Shown one piece after another: positions 1-12,343 of a DNA stretch of 64,000 bases. Origin of the DNA: Drosophila pseudoobscura (lineage: Eukaryota > Arthropoda > Insecta > Diptera > Drosophilidae); contig NC_046681.1 of NCBI RefSeq assembly GCF_009870125.1, positions 3,844,001 through 3,908,000 of the forward strand, read 5' to 3'. A model generated the notes under the pieces. That model was not told the origin of the DNA. It did no database searches and saw nothing but the letters and a program-made list of their open reading frames with translations. The position numbers and the translations under genes are program-made. How positions within the stretch are numbered: the first letter of the stretch is position 1; each line of letters opens with the position of its first letter.

Positions 1-2330
1 TGTAGCACTGTTATTGGATTCTCTTTGTGATTCCTTTCGTTCTCTGCTTTGGCCTTACGATTCGATTCACTTTGATCTCTTGCGTTTCACGTCGCCTCGC
101 CTAACGTTTCGCAGATGCACACCGTTCCAGGGTCTCCCTCGGGTGTGATTGATGCTGTCTGCGAGGGGGATAATGGGGGGTTAATGGAGTGTCACGTTTC
201 GCTTTATGTATTTATAAATGTGTACATTCGCTCGTGATTGATCGTCACTATCAATCCTCGTTAGCCGAGACAGAATAAGCAAATTATTTCGTGTCATTTT
301 GAATACGTATTCGGCGATATATTAAGGAATGAGCACGATTTGGGTTAATTGCACAAAGACTTTTTTACGAACGATCATCCTCATGGCAGCCATATGATAC
401 AATATCGAATATCGGTTGGATAATCGGTTCAGAGGCAAAGCCTGATTTGGCAGCTCTTGATATAGTGAAGCGATCTTGGATTAAATCTGAAACAGGGCCT
501 GCCTGACACACATGAAAAAGGAAACTCGAATGAGTATTCGATCAGCACAAGCTGATCAATAATATAATACTTCATAATGCGTTGCGCTTCAAGTATCTCA
601 GATAAATCGTCTACAAAACTGTAAAAAGATAAGGGGTTACCCCCACCGTGCTGCCATTTTGGGTGATTTATAATTATTTTATTTAAATTTAGGACTAGCT
701 CCTCATCGTACATTCATATGTGACATGTTCGCCAATGCGTAATTATATTTCATTGCATAGCCCTTTCAAAAAGTTTCACATATAGCAACGAACGTCCTTA
801 AAAAGGTAATATGTTCGGGTTCCGTAAACTTTTCGGCACATTACCCTTATCAGCTGCACAAAGAAACTTTTCCAAACTGAATCCGAACTCATAAAGGAGA
901 AAATTAGCCAACAGCCCGTCAAACACTTCATATCAACAATGGCCCCAATCAGCCGGGGACTGGACACTGACCGACGCTCATTCACACAGAGCCGTGTTCC
1001 TGTCAAAAACAAAAGGCCTGAAGGAGCCCACTCCTACCTTCCGCACACAAAGGCGGAGCTGATGAATGACAAATTTGACACAGAATGCTCCATGCAGAAC
1101 GGTTGGTCAGGCCCATTTTTCAGCACTATTGCCGGCCATAATTAATGAGTCTGTTGACAGTTTTGGATTTGCAATGGGCTACAAAGTGTCGACGAATCGC
1201 TTTTTTATATGCGAACCAACTAAATGAATCTTTACTCCACATTCTGGCTGCCATGCTCTGTGACTCGGTGCTCGGTGACGGGTCGCGCAGGATGAGCAGG
1301 GCAAAAATATGTCCAGAAATAAAAGAGATTTCCCACCGTTATCCGCAGCACGAGCCGGCGGCTCCGCTCCCACCTCGCGCACACTCCTGCTCGATGATTT
1401 ATGGCATGTTTATGTTCCACTGACCTCGCCAATAGCAACCAGCCATCCTCCCCCGCCACCAACAACATGCGGATAGTTGGCCACCTCCGAAATGTGGCCC
1501 GTGGATAAGGCAAAGAGCCAAAAAAGCATGAGAAAAAAATGCCCAAAGGCTATCTTTTGGTTGTCGAATTTCTTATACCCTTGCCGCTTGTGAGCTATTT
1601 TAAGAGTCATATAGATATATGCATTTGATAATTATTAGATACTCATCTACGTTGATTTAATAGAAAAAAAACTTTTTTCCGATAATACTTATTTTTGACA
1701 CCCATCATAGTGGTCGAATTCCGAAACAGAATCTGATTAAATAGAGGTAAAAACTATCCTCATGTTCAATTGAGAGTAAAATATAGATATAACATAAAAC
1801 GAAAATACCTTTTGAAAGGGTACCAAAAATAGCACTAAAAATACAGCAAACGATGACATGAGGGATTTCAATTGCCGATAATCGAATCTGGGGAGTATTT
1901 TATGGATTTGCCCATTTCCATTCATGACTAATAATTCGTTCACTCCTCTCGACTTTGCTAATTGTAAACAAGCATCAATTGTTATTTGCTATGAATATCA
2001 ATGGTAAACACTCGGGTATTTAGTATCTTTTATGCGATTTGAAAGATTTTGAACAGGTTGACGACAAGGCGATGAAAACTGCTGCGTAAACTAAGAGATA
2101 TGTAGATATTGTGCGAGTGTACAAAATAAAATGGAGGTCTTACTCTTCTTACGTATGTATATCTTCCCCTAATATAGAAATTATTATGATATCCGCTAAA
2201 TTAATATCATCTTCCCCTAGCAACAACGCAAATGCGGGCCCCCAAGAACTTTAAACCATCTGCAAACGAATCTGAAAATTCAAATATTTGCACTCGGAGT
2301 GGGGTGTGAGGCAAAAAGAAAAACAAAAAT

Positions 2331-2365
2331 AAACTGAAACTGAAACTGAAACTGAAACTGAAAAG
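2331..2365. repeat. (CTGAAA)n microsatellite
   Basis: About five head-to-tail copies of a CTGAAA hexamer, read directly. No gene is associated with it. Confidence 0.85.
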
Positions 2366-3130
2366 GTGAAGCCAAACATAGCCACGAAGATAAAAACACA
2401 CAGTATGGGACAAAATCAAAACCAAAAGGCAGCCAAATGCATGCACACGTTTCGCAGATTGTTTTGTGCGGAAAATTGGCAGCAAAATGGAAACATTTCT
2501 CCGAACCTCTTAGGCGGTGGATGAGGCCCCGCCCGGCGTATTGGCGGGCTTAAAGTGCTTCATGTTTCTCTTCCAATACCCGTAGGTGGTTAAGGGATTT
2601 TGTTTGCTCACGACTCAATATCATAAGTGGGTATGGGCTATGGGTAAAGTTCCACAGTGTTTTAGAACGAGATACTCGGGCTGTAAATCATAGAAAAACT
2701 TGGTTAACGCTTTCACTGAAAGGATTGACTAACTGGATAATACAGTCCTTATTTTGTTATGAGTGCTCAAGGAAGTCCCCTTGAAGAATGTACAGAATTT
2801 GAACAAATCTCTAAGTTATTATATACACCTTGGTAGTTTCTCTACAATAGATAATTGGACATTGCTTTTCGTATGCCATGGCGCTATGCTCTGGAACTCT
2901 GGAGAGAGCAAACGGCAAAGCTCAATTTCTGGGCAACTTTGACAGGCCTAAATGATCTGAATATGGCGGTATTAGCTGCTCAATTGATTGGTTGACATTG
3001 GCTGGTTATTTTGACAGATCAATCTCAATCTCGTTTATCAAATAATCGTTAAAGCGCCTTATCGCCGGCTCGGCTGAGGCTGAGCCATGCAAATATTCAC
3101 AGTTGAACGATTGCCGAGCCCAAAATCGCA

Positions 3131-3178
3131 CTCGTACTCGCACTCGTACTCGCACTCGCACTCGTACTCGTACTCGTA
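3131..3178. repeat. (CTCGTA/CTCGCA)8 minisatellite
   Basis: Eight 6-bp units alternate between CTCGTA and CTCGCA. The minus strand reads as a Ser/Thr/Ala-rich open frame purely because of the repeat, so no gene is called. Confidence 0.9.
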
Positions 3179-5898
3179 GTGGTAGCTGTGGTCGGGTACG
3201 GGTGTCTTGGCGAGTTAATTGTCACACGATTTTGTTGTGACTGTGACTTTAAATGATATATGGTCGGTCGCACGTGTGTGCTTTTCTGACGCACTTTTCC
3301 ACGCACTTCAATGCCACTTCGGACAGCGGTCAGCTCAGCCCACATGCCCTGCCCGTAGCTACGAAGCTCTGCAGCCACGGTAAGCTTCAAAAACTCATGG
3401 AAATCTCATAAATTTTTGCATTCGCAGCGATTAATTACAAGAGCGCAGACACTGACACGCCCCAAAAAAACACGCCGTGTGTGTGTCCGTGGAAAATATG
3501 AAAAATATCAAAATGAAACCCGATCTGGCAAAGCTGGCAAAGTTTAATCAAAGCTGAAAATTGATTTTGACATGCAGTGAATTTATATTTCCCCCAGAAA
3601 AGAATCCAGCCAGCTCTGCTCTCGACTCGAAATGCAAACTTGTGTTCTGGCTTCATTGAATCAATTTCGAATTTCGGCTCACTTGATATGTAAAAGAAAT
3701 CAACGCACAACCGCAACAGCAGCAGCGGCTCGAACGTCAGTTTCAGTTGGTTTTTTGTTGTTTTTGCACTTTTTGGATTGTTTGCGAATTTTTTTCAAGT
3801 GCAGCTCGCCAAATACAAAACTGGATTTTCAACACAAAATGCAACTTTAATTTGTTGCCGAGCTGCCGCTGCCACTGCCACTGACTCTGCCGCTGCCGCT
3901 GCCTCTGCCACTGCCGCTGCAGTTATGCTGCCTGCCTTATGCTGACCTTGATTCATTGTGGGATATTTTCGATTTTTGTTGCGTTCGTATTCATTTTGGG
4001 TTTTTTTTTTTGCGCTCGACTTTATTAATGACAGTTGTTGCATAATTTATTTGGTTTTTGGCGCGCTCAAAACTACTTTAAGAGAAAAATAATTAAATGT
4101 GATTTCTGTTTAAGGAGAAAATCAATTTGCTTGTATATCATCAAAGAAGAAAAGTCTCTGCTGGCGATAATGGGATTCAATAGGGTGGAAAACTTTAAGA
4201 ATGCAATTCTGAATTGAAGTCTCAGATTTGTTGGGATGGAATCACAGCTGACAGAAAATTGTTGTCTTCATTTTTGTTTATTCTTCCCTTTGCATAAATA
4301 AGAATAAAATTCTTGAATTTTCATCCATATCCCATATACATATTACACAGCACTCTCGTGTGCCGTTTACGATAATTCGCAAATATAATAATGAATGCAG
4401 AAATGTGGAGTCTATTTTTAGAGCTGCCAAACAATTATCAGTTTGGGTTTACTTCAATCAAAGCAAAGGCCACACGAAAGTTCACACCTCCGAACCGTTT
4501 ATGATCCGTTTATGTGTCTTGAATCCAGCCATAGCCCGTCGATCCCACTGATCGGGGCACTTCTGATCGCTTTGATCTCGGAACTCTCCTTCTCCTTTCG
4601 CCGGCCCATTGTTAAGATTCTCACATGTATTCTGGGCTGTTATTACTCGAATTGCTGGCTTGCTGTCGAATCGATTTCGTGTGGCTTGAAGATGATGGCC
4701 CGAGGGCGAGATGGGAACAGCTCTCATTATTGGAGATTATTCAACTGTTTATTTTATGGCTTTCTCGTTACATTCTCCTCGGATGGCGAATCGGCAGCGT
4801 CATCGCCATCATAATCGAGCTATTAGCCAGGAGGAGAGAATGCTTCTTATTTACATTTCATGCTACTCAATTTTATTGGCAGTTTGGGTCAATTGTCCGC
4901 CGACTGAGATGTGCCTGCTTGGATGGTGCTGGCGTGGAGATTCCCAAATGTGTAATTAATGCTTGAAATGTTGATTCGTTTGTTAACCATTCTTTTCTCC
5001 CTCTTTTCGGCTAATTTACGGACATGTAAGCAATCCATTTTGGCAAATGGAAATGGAATTTTGCTTATTATTGTTACATGCTCGTACAATATATTTATTT
5101 GTATGGAAATCAATAGAACATCGAGCACAAAGGCAGCTGCCAACTGGCAACTGACCTGAAAATGTGTTCGAAACTCGATTAAGTAGATTGTGGCTGTGGG
5201 AGGGACTCGGAGATAGTTCTGGCCATCTCCCAGAGACGTGACAAAGCTGCAACAATTGATTACGCATCCGACCCGCCGAACCCTGTCAACTCTGACCGCT
5301 GCACCAGACATGACAACAATACGAGTGTAACGCTGGGCCAGAGCCAAAAATTTGTTTGTTCTTTTTTCTTGCAGACGGTTTTATGGCTCCCAAATTGGTA
5401 ACGCCTGAATGGGTGAATGGGTGAATGGGAGAATGGGGGGGTGAAGATGTCAGTGGCAGGCCACTAGAATAGACCAGATCCCCTTCCTACCTCCTCCCTC
5501 CGTCTTGCCATGTAATTGCCGACTGTGCTCGGTGGATTGCTGCTCGGCGGCCCTCCACTGAAGCTGACACTTATTGCAGTCCGTACAGGGAGAAGAACAG
5601 CCTTTGCCCTTTGAGCCTTCGAGCCGTCCAGAGATCCCTTTAATTAATCGATTAAACAACTCTGACACCCACTCTTGAAGGAATAAAGAAACTCAAACCT
5701 CATCTCGAGTCGACAAAAAGAAAACTCTCTCCATTCTTTCACCTTAATGGAGGTGCGGTGAGATGGTCCTGCCAATGGAGCTGCTCCACGCCAAGTAGAA
5801 AATTTTCCATTTGTGGCAAATGCGCAAATTGCATTAGGGCAAAAGTTTTCCTTTCAACTTGAACGATTTTGTCAGCATCTTCTGCCCCATCGTTCCCT

Positions 5899-5940
5899 CC
5901 CAGTCCCAGTCCCAGTGCCAGTGCCAGTGCCAGTTCCAGT
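5899..5940. repeat. (CAGTCC/CAGTGC)n repeat
   Basis: Seven 6-bp units, first CAGTCC and then CAGTGC. They give a Leu/Ala/Gly-rich pseudo-ORF on the minus strand that is not supported as a gene. Confidence 0.85.
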
Positions 5941-8439
5941 CTCCGTTCCCGCTCCCGTCCCATTTACCTAATTACACCAAAGTAGCAGCATCATTAAAAA
6001 ACTTGCACAGCTCTTTTGATTAACACCAGGGAAAGACCCACACACATCCATATGCTCGTATAATGTGCGTAAACGAGTGAGCGAGTGAACGAGTGTCTAT
6101 ATGTCGTGGCACATATTTGGGAAATCGTGTCAATTGCGTTTTCCCACTGCGAAACAATTTCCGCCAACGACAGATGGAGCCCACGCCTACGCCTTGAGTT
6201 ATCATATCAGAAGAGATGTCGCCGTTCAATAAATATAACATTTTAAATGAAAATGTTTATTTTTGCGCTACCAAATTGCGATTGCAGTCGCCGGACTTGT
6301 TTGCTTGCGAAATACCCTATTCCGTGGATGCAAGGAGAATGGCTGACTGGATACCCCAATGGCATCTTGCATCCATGAATATTCAAAGGAAACTCTGAAT
6401 GAAGCCTCCTCGTTGGATGTAACATCTTTAGGTGGAAATGGAAAGAGTATTCTTCAATCGGAGTGCACAAACGGCGGCATTCATCCCACTTCAATCTGTC
6501 GCTGCAGCGTTGTTGCTGTTTGCTGCTTGCTGCTTGCTGTTGTCTCTTTGACGCTTTTCATAATGAAAATTAGTTTGCTCATGCGTAATTTTTATAAACT
6601 GTCGTCATCAATAGAAAACCGCTCACTGCTCCGAGTCCCCGCCCCCCGTAAGCGGCTCGTTAACTTGCCCCGGCTCGCCTTGGAAATGCACTTAGGATTC
6701 GGTTTTTCCATTTGTTCAGCACACACTTTTCAATTAGCTGCAATTGGCTGGGTCGCGGCAGCGGCCTGAGAAAGAACATTTGCCAAAATTGATGACGCCC
6801 CGAGCAACCTTTTTCTCCCCGGCATGGTTTCTGTCCCAGCTTGGAGTTTGGACGGGTTTAAGTTGAGCGAAACTTGGAGCTCGTAAATTAAAATAAAAAG
6901 GTTACGCTCTGGCTGCTCATCCCCGGGGCTGCTGATGGATTACAAATTAAGTTGGGACTGATGCGTGCTGCATCATCGAGAGGTCTGCGAGGCTCTGATT
7001 AAACATTCAAGCCGAGTGGGAATCGGAATCGTGGGGAGCTGTCTTTCGTCTTTCGTCTTTCGGCAGAGCTGTCTCCAAAGCCTAAATGGAAACCCGAACA
7101 CGCGTCAACACTTTGTGGACAGAGCGGTCACTGGTCACTGGTCAGTGGTCGGTGGTCGGTGGTCAGTAGTCAGTGGGTGGCGACTACTCGCAAGTATTTT
7201 TTCCTTTTGTCACAGTTAATGAAATGCATGAGATTTCTGATGTCTGCGGGTATCTTTAGCGCTAAAGTGTTATGAGTATTTCTGGCTACCAGATTGGCAT
7301 ACATAATTAACAATTGCACTCGGGGCGCGCTCCACTCTCTAGGTTGATGTCAGCGTTGCTGATGGCTCTCGGTCTGGCAGTGCATTGACACTTTCTGTGG
7401 CTGTTTCTTGTTTTGTTGGCTGTTTTGGCTAAACTAAACGAAATCTGACTACTGATAACCAAAGTCGCAACGAACGAGATTTACTCGTGTTCCCAAGCAT
7501 TATGCTTGCCTTGGGAAATCTATTCTGAAGACATTTGGCTGGCTGTAAGCGGTGTGTGGGGACCAAATAAATCGTTGCTCTTTGTGTTGTTATGCACTTG
7601 TATTCGCACGACTTATCACAATTTTAGATTCGTCCAATGTTCTATTTTTTGATTTTATCGAAGTTTTCAGGGGAGAAGTTTGGATAAAGTTTTAAGCTTG
7701 TTAAATTTGTAATTTGGAGTTTATTTAAATCCTTCTGGCACTGGTCGTATAAAGAAGAATCCCCAAATCCCCAAAATACTCTGCATCATATATTATTGTT
7801 ATTTAGTCGCATAAACGAAATATTTTAGGTACGTCAATATATATTTTATTTTATTTTATTCTCATTTTTGGCTTATTTCTGTTTTCTATAGAGAATACTG
7901 AAGCATCTACAATTCATTGCAAAACATTGCAATCATTGCAAAAAAAAAAACCAACAATAAATCTGATAGAATTAAAAATTGGAATAATATTCCAATGAAT
8001 AATGTGAATATTAAAATATTTCAAACCTTTGAAACTATTATATTTTTGTTTTATATTTACTTTTAATAGCTTATTATTTTCGTATTGTATAATTTGTATT
8101 GTATATTGTATAATTCACTATATACGAATATTATTTAATTTAAAATTTGTCACTATACACCATTCAAACGGAATCAAATCAGCTGACACAATTTCCACAT
8201 TTCACTAGAACGCGTGTCACAGGGGATTCGAATACTGCGAGAATCGAATGTGTTTTACAGCTTATGCGTGCTATCATGATCGTGAAATTCTAGGCACAAA
8301 AGCGTCACGAGCAGCGTCAAATCTCGAATCGACGTCATCGATCAGTGTGCGATTTTTGTGGGCTATTTTGTGTTTGGGGTTTGTGTTGACTTTTGTTTTA
8401 TTGAAAATTGAAAGTGTGCTATAAGCGGACACACACTCA

Positions 8440-8735
8440 CACTTTGATGCACCGACACAGGCGCAGGCACAGGCACAGCACAGCACAGGCACATCACATA
8501 TACAGACACAGGGGAGATGAAAATCAAAGCAGCAACAAAAGTTGTTGATGCCGCCAAAAAGTAAACGACCTTTAACGCCAATAAAACACACTGAAACAGC
8601 AGCAGCGCCAGCCACTGCCACAGCCACAGGTTCGAGGGGAAAGCGGCAACAAAATTGTCGACTCCTTGCCACAAATCGCTGCTGCTGGTGCCGCTGCTGC
8701 TGCTGCTGCTGCTGCTGCCGCTGCCGCTGGTGGGT
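8440..8735. repeat. CA-rich and opa-type CTG repeat region
   Basis: A degenerate CAGGCA tract (about 8455-8490) is followed by CAGCAG and a run of roughly ten CTG/CCG triplets (about 8678-8730). These triplets keep several frames open on both strands. The resulting Cys-, Leu- or Ala-rich peptides are composition artefacts. Confidence 0.8.
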
Positions 8736-8819
8736 CCGTTAAGAAACGCGGTCAGCGTGTTGCAGAAACGTAATTTATGCGTAACGAGTTCACGCGCCTA
8801 CAAAACTTTGGTGGCACCT

Positions 8820-9240
8820 CAGAATCGGAGTCAAGTTATCCGTTGGCTCGAATCCGCTCTCAGCTTGTAGCTTTCCAGGTGTTTCATTCGAGGTTTCCGT
8901 CAGAGCGAACCGCACGCGTCGAACGCACAAAGCGTATTGAACCGAAAGTGTTTTCGGAGGAGCCTCCAGACACCAGACACCAGACAGCGGCAGCCGAGCA
9001 GCAGCAACATCGGACGCTTGTTGCCAGCCACACGAGGCACGAGAGTACTGTTGCCAATCGCAGTGCTTGTGGTCGCACTGTGGGCTTCCCCTCCTCTGGC
9101 TTTCGACTGACTTGGGGTTTCCAAAGGTTTTCCCAGCGAATGCAAGGGGATATGCGTGTGTCAGTGCATTTTTCAAGGTTACAGCCAATCATAACTCTTT
9201 ATCTAGAATGCACAAATAACTACAAAGAAGAACATTTTTA
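8820..9240 (+). other. Possible noncoding 5' exon of an unseen gene (weak)
   Basis: This GC-richer block, with CGAACGCACAAAG-like stretches and a CAGCAG run, resembles Drosophila 5' UTR or promoter-proximal DNA. No open frame continues into a recognisable coding exon. I see no TATA box, and no Inr match good enough to fix a start. It is listed only because it is the most UTR-like block in the first 17 kb. Confidence 0.15.
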
Positions 9241-12000
9241 AAATACATATTATAGAATAGAGCCCAAAGTCTGGCCGACAATATATCTTCAAATCTAGAA
9301 GATCTTGGCCTCATTAATGGTTATCTTTTCGTAGCCCAATACCACGCCTCTAAATCGGAGGTAATCTTCCGTACTGTACTGTAAATAAGCTCAAATAATC
9401 TACAAGAAATGTGTATATCTTATTCAATATTTCCAAATATTTCATTTAAGTCTAAGCTTTACCATCAGCTAATCCCCAATAAATTTCCAAGAAGTATCCC
9501 GAAAATTCAAGCCTCCCAGAAACATGTTGCTGAGACGGCGCACTGCTACCACACCATTGAATACGTATGTTTCCCGGTCTGGCACGACTACTGATAATGG
9601 TGTTGCTGCTGCTCCTGGTTCTGGCTCTTCCACGCCGGCTACTGCTCGGGAATGTTGCCAAAGCAGGGGTGTGGGGTGTGGAGGGGCGTGGGACGAGGGG
9701 AAATGCTTAATGCAAGATTTACGCCGGCATTCATTGAGTGGCCATAAACACCTGTTGCTTCCACAGCTCCTGGACCTCTGGAGTCCTCGACTCTGCCCCT
9801 TCCCGCTTTTCGCAACATTTACTACATCTGCTGCTGGCTGCAAGGAAAAGTTTTTATGGGCCTGGAAAAAACAGGGCAAAAGTTTCTTTTATTTTTAGTC
9901 ATTTTAAAGCGGCTTATGTGAAAAATATAAAATTGTGTGATTGTTTGGTAATTTATTTCTAGGTCTAAGTAGTTGTTGTTGCCAGCCGCTGGACATATTT
10001 CCTAGAATTTCCGCCTCATTTCGTTATGTCATGCCAGAGGTCACGAAAAGTTTACTGCCCTGCCCTCCCGCCGCAGAATGAAAAAAAAGATGTGTAAATT
10101 GTCAAAAAGTCAAAAAACTGTCTCTTGTTAATTGAAAAGCATTTAGTTTGAAATGTTCGGAATTCAATGTCGATTGTTTTGTTTTGTGGTCGGAGCATGG
10201 AAAATTGAAACACAAAATACGAGATTTGCTGAGAGCGTTTTGTTGTTGTTTTGTTGTTGTGTAATTATCGAAACAGAACAGTGTGCGGGGACATTCATCT
10301 CAATTAGCATATGATGTCATTTAATTATTTAGTATTTTTAGGTAATTATTGGTCATTCATTCATTCATTCATTTGAACATGCTCGATATTGGCACTGCCT
10401 TAGCATAAATCTTCTCTATATTAATTTTTTTCAACAGAGCAGAGCTGGATGCACCCTATCCTATCCTATCATTTGCAAATTCTCGCATTTCGCTGACGGC
10501 CCATAACTTCCAGCCGTGAATGGGGGGGAGGGTATACCAAAAGGCATGGCGGTCGAGAGCATTATGCATAAATTTCCGTTAATTAAAAGCGCCACAAAGT
10601 GCACGCGATAGCAGGGGAGGAAGGGCGCGCCATAGATATCCCCCTCGTTGAGGGCGGGCGAGCGATCTGGACCGTAATGCAGGCCCAATATAAAATATGC
10701 GTGTCGGTAATTTGAGGAATGCAACAGAGGACCAAAGGACTCGTAAATTTTCAAGAGCCCGCCCTGCTGAGTGCCGCAGTCCGAGTCCCTGCTGCTCCCC
10801 ATTGAACTCGACCAACCCGAGCGGAAGCGGAAGTTGCAGCAAATGGCGTATGAGATTGAGTGTGTGGGTGTTTGAGAGTGTGAGAGCGGAGCGAGTGCAA
10901 GTGAGAGTGCAAGTACAGGATCCGGGACATTAGGAGCAGCGCGGAGAAGAAAGCTCTGCTGCCGGCTGTCCTTGTAACAAGAGTCCTCCTGACCATGCAC
11001 ACAAACAGGATAACGACGATAACTACAGCAAAGAGCCTTTCATGCTGAAGGGGGCCTTTGGAGAGCAAAATATTTACACATACTAAATCAGATGGGCGAG
11101 GGCAAGAGGGTGCGCAAGTGTATTTGTGTGTGTAATGACCTTGTAAGGATATATTCCTTGGGCACTTTTTGTTGATTAAAGTACTTCAGTCCAAACTGTG
11201 CAGAGTTTTCCTCACAATTATGCAATTCTTTGGGCAACCGAGTTGTCGGCCTGATTGAACTCAATTGCATATTAATATGGTAGCCGATAAACTGTGAAAA
11301 TTATATAATATAGCAAACCACCCCAGACCCACACCCCTACCACCCATGGCTTGACAAATAACCTCAAGGGAACGCCACTCATTGTGAGTTTTTTCATGAA
11401 TCTCCACTCCACCATTCATGGAGGATAATAAACTATTCATTAGCAGTGGAAGCACTGTCAAACGCAGAGCCACGCACACTTTAGCAATAATTCATCAACA
11501 TTTTATTGGCCCAAAGAAAATCTTAGGGGTGATAAATAACTCTTCTGTCTTGGAAATTATGATAAATTTTCCAAGACCAAGTAAGTTTCATGGCTTAAAA
11601 GTGTTTTCAGGTCAGGGAAAAGGTGCCAAATTACAAAAAAAAAAACCTTAATTTCAAAGCTACGAGACACCAAATATCGATCAAATTTTATTTTGAGCTT
11701 AAATAAATGCAAATCGTATAGATAAATCGCAGATGGAATAGCATCACGACTAGCAGAGCCAAGCCCGCGATGAGTTGTCCTGCATTATATAGGCAAATGG
11801 CTTTAGTTTCGTCCAGTCTATACCTTATGGGTTGATATATGTATGTCGCCTTAAAGCCTTACATTGGGGTCAATTAACATCCAGTTTTACAGCTCTCCCC
11901 AAAAACTTTGTAAATAAAGTGTAAACTGGTGTACAGAATGGGGATGTCTCCTTCACTACCACTCAGACTCATTTCTTATAGATTACTGTCTGATATGACT
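9241..12000. other. Intergenic or intronic DNA without visible gene
   Basis: Ordinary mixed-composition DNA with a few TTG/GTT runs (around 10.24 kb) and a CATT run (around 10.36 kb). No exon-like frame with splice signals was found. Confidence 0.55.
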
Positions 12001-12022
12001 CTTTTTTCTAGACTCCCTAGTT

Positions 12023-12343
12023 CCGGTGTAACACACGGAAGGAAGCGTTTCCAATCCCATAAAGTATATATATTCTTGATCAGCATCAATAACCTAGTTG
12101 ATATAGCCATGTCTATGTGTCCGTTTTAATGAGCGCCTCGATCTCAGACTATAGGAGCTAGAGCAACCAAATTTTGTATCCCACTGTACCAGTGTATTTC
12201 AAAATTTCGACTCTTCCTACCGGCGTGCACGTATAAATTCGTTTAATATATATAATACATAATAATAATATAATATAAATCATAAGCTGAGTAGCGGGCA
12301 TAAAAGTAGAGCCGCGGCCCTTGCCGCGTTGCCGCTTGGTGCC
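12023..12343 (+). mobile_element. INE-1/DINE-like element, diverged copy A
   Basis: The segment shares long stretches with the better copy at 52.9-53.95 kb, in the same order. These are CCCATAAAGTATATATATTC, then TTGATCAGCATCAATA, then GAGCTAGAGCAACCAAATTT, and finally the GGGCATAAAAGTAGAG end block. The middle is deleted or replaced by A/T-rich DNA. INE-1 (DINE-1) elements are abundant non-autonomous Helitron-like repeats in Drosophila. This copy is old and is not coding. Confidence 0.7.

Larger units (their letters stand above)
1..8500. other. Gene-free stretch, start of window
   Basis: No open frame here has coding character. The frames present are short, overlap on both strands, often lack an ATG, and follow local base composition. 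The DNA holds simple repeats (annotated separately), A/T-rich patches (7.8-8.15 kb) and GC-richer blocks of ordinary fly intergenic or intronic type. It could be an intron of a gene lying outside the window; no splice-bounded exon was found to show this. Confidence 0.6.

Noticed and set aside
8274..9241. Several overlapping ORFs of 100-154 codons on both strands
   Set aside because: Opened by CAG/CTG and CA-rich repeats. No consistent frame, splice structure or domain; at most a 5' UTR.
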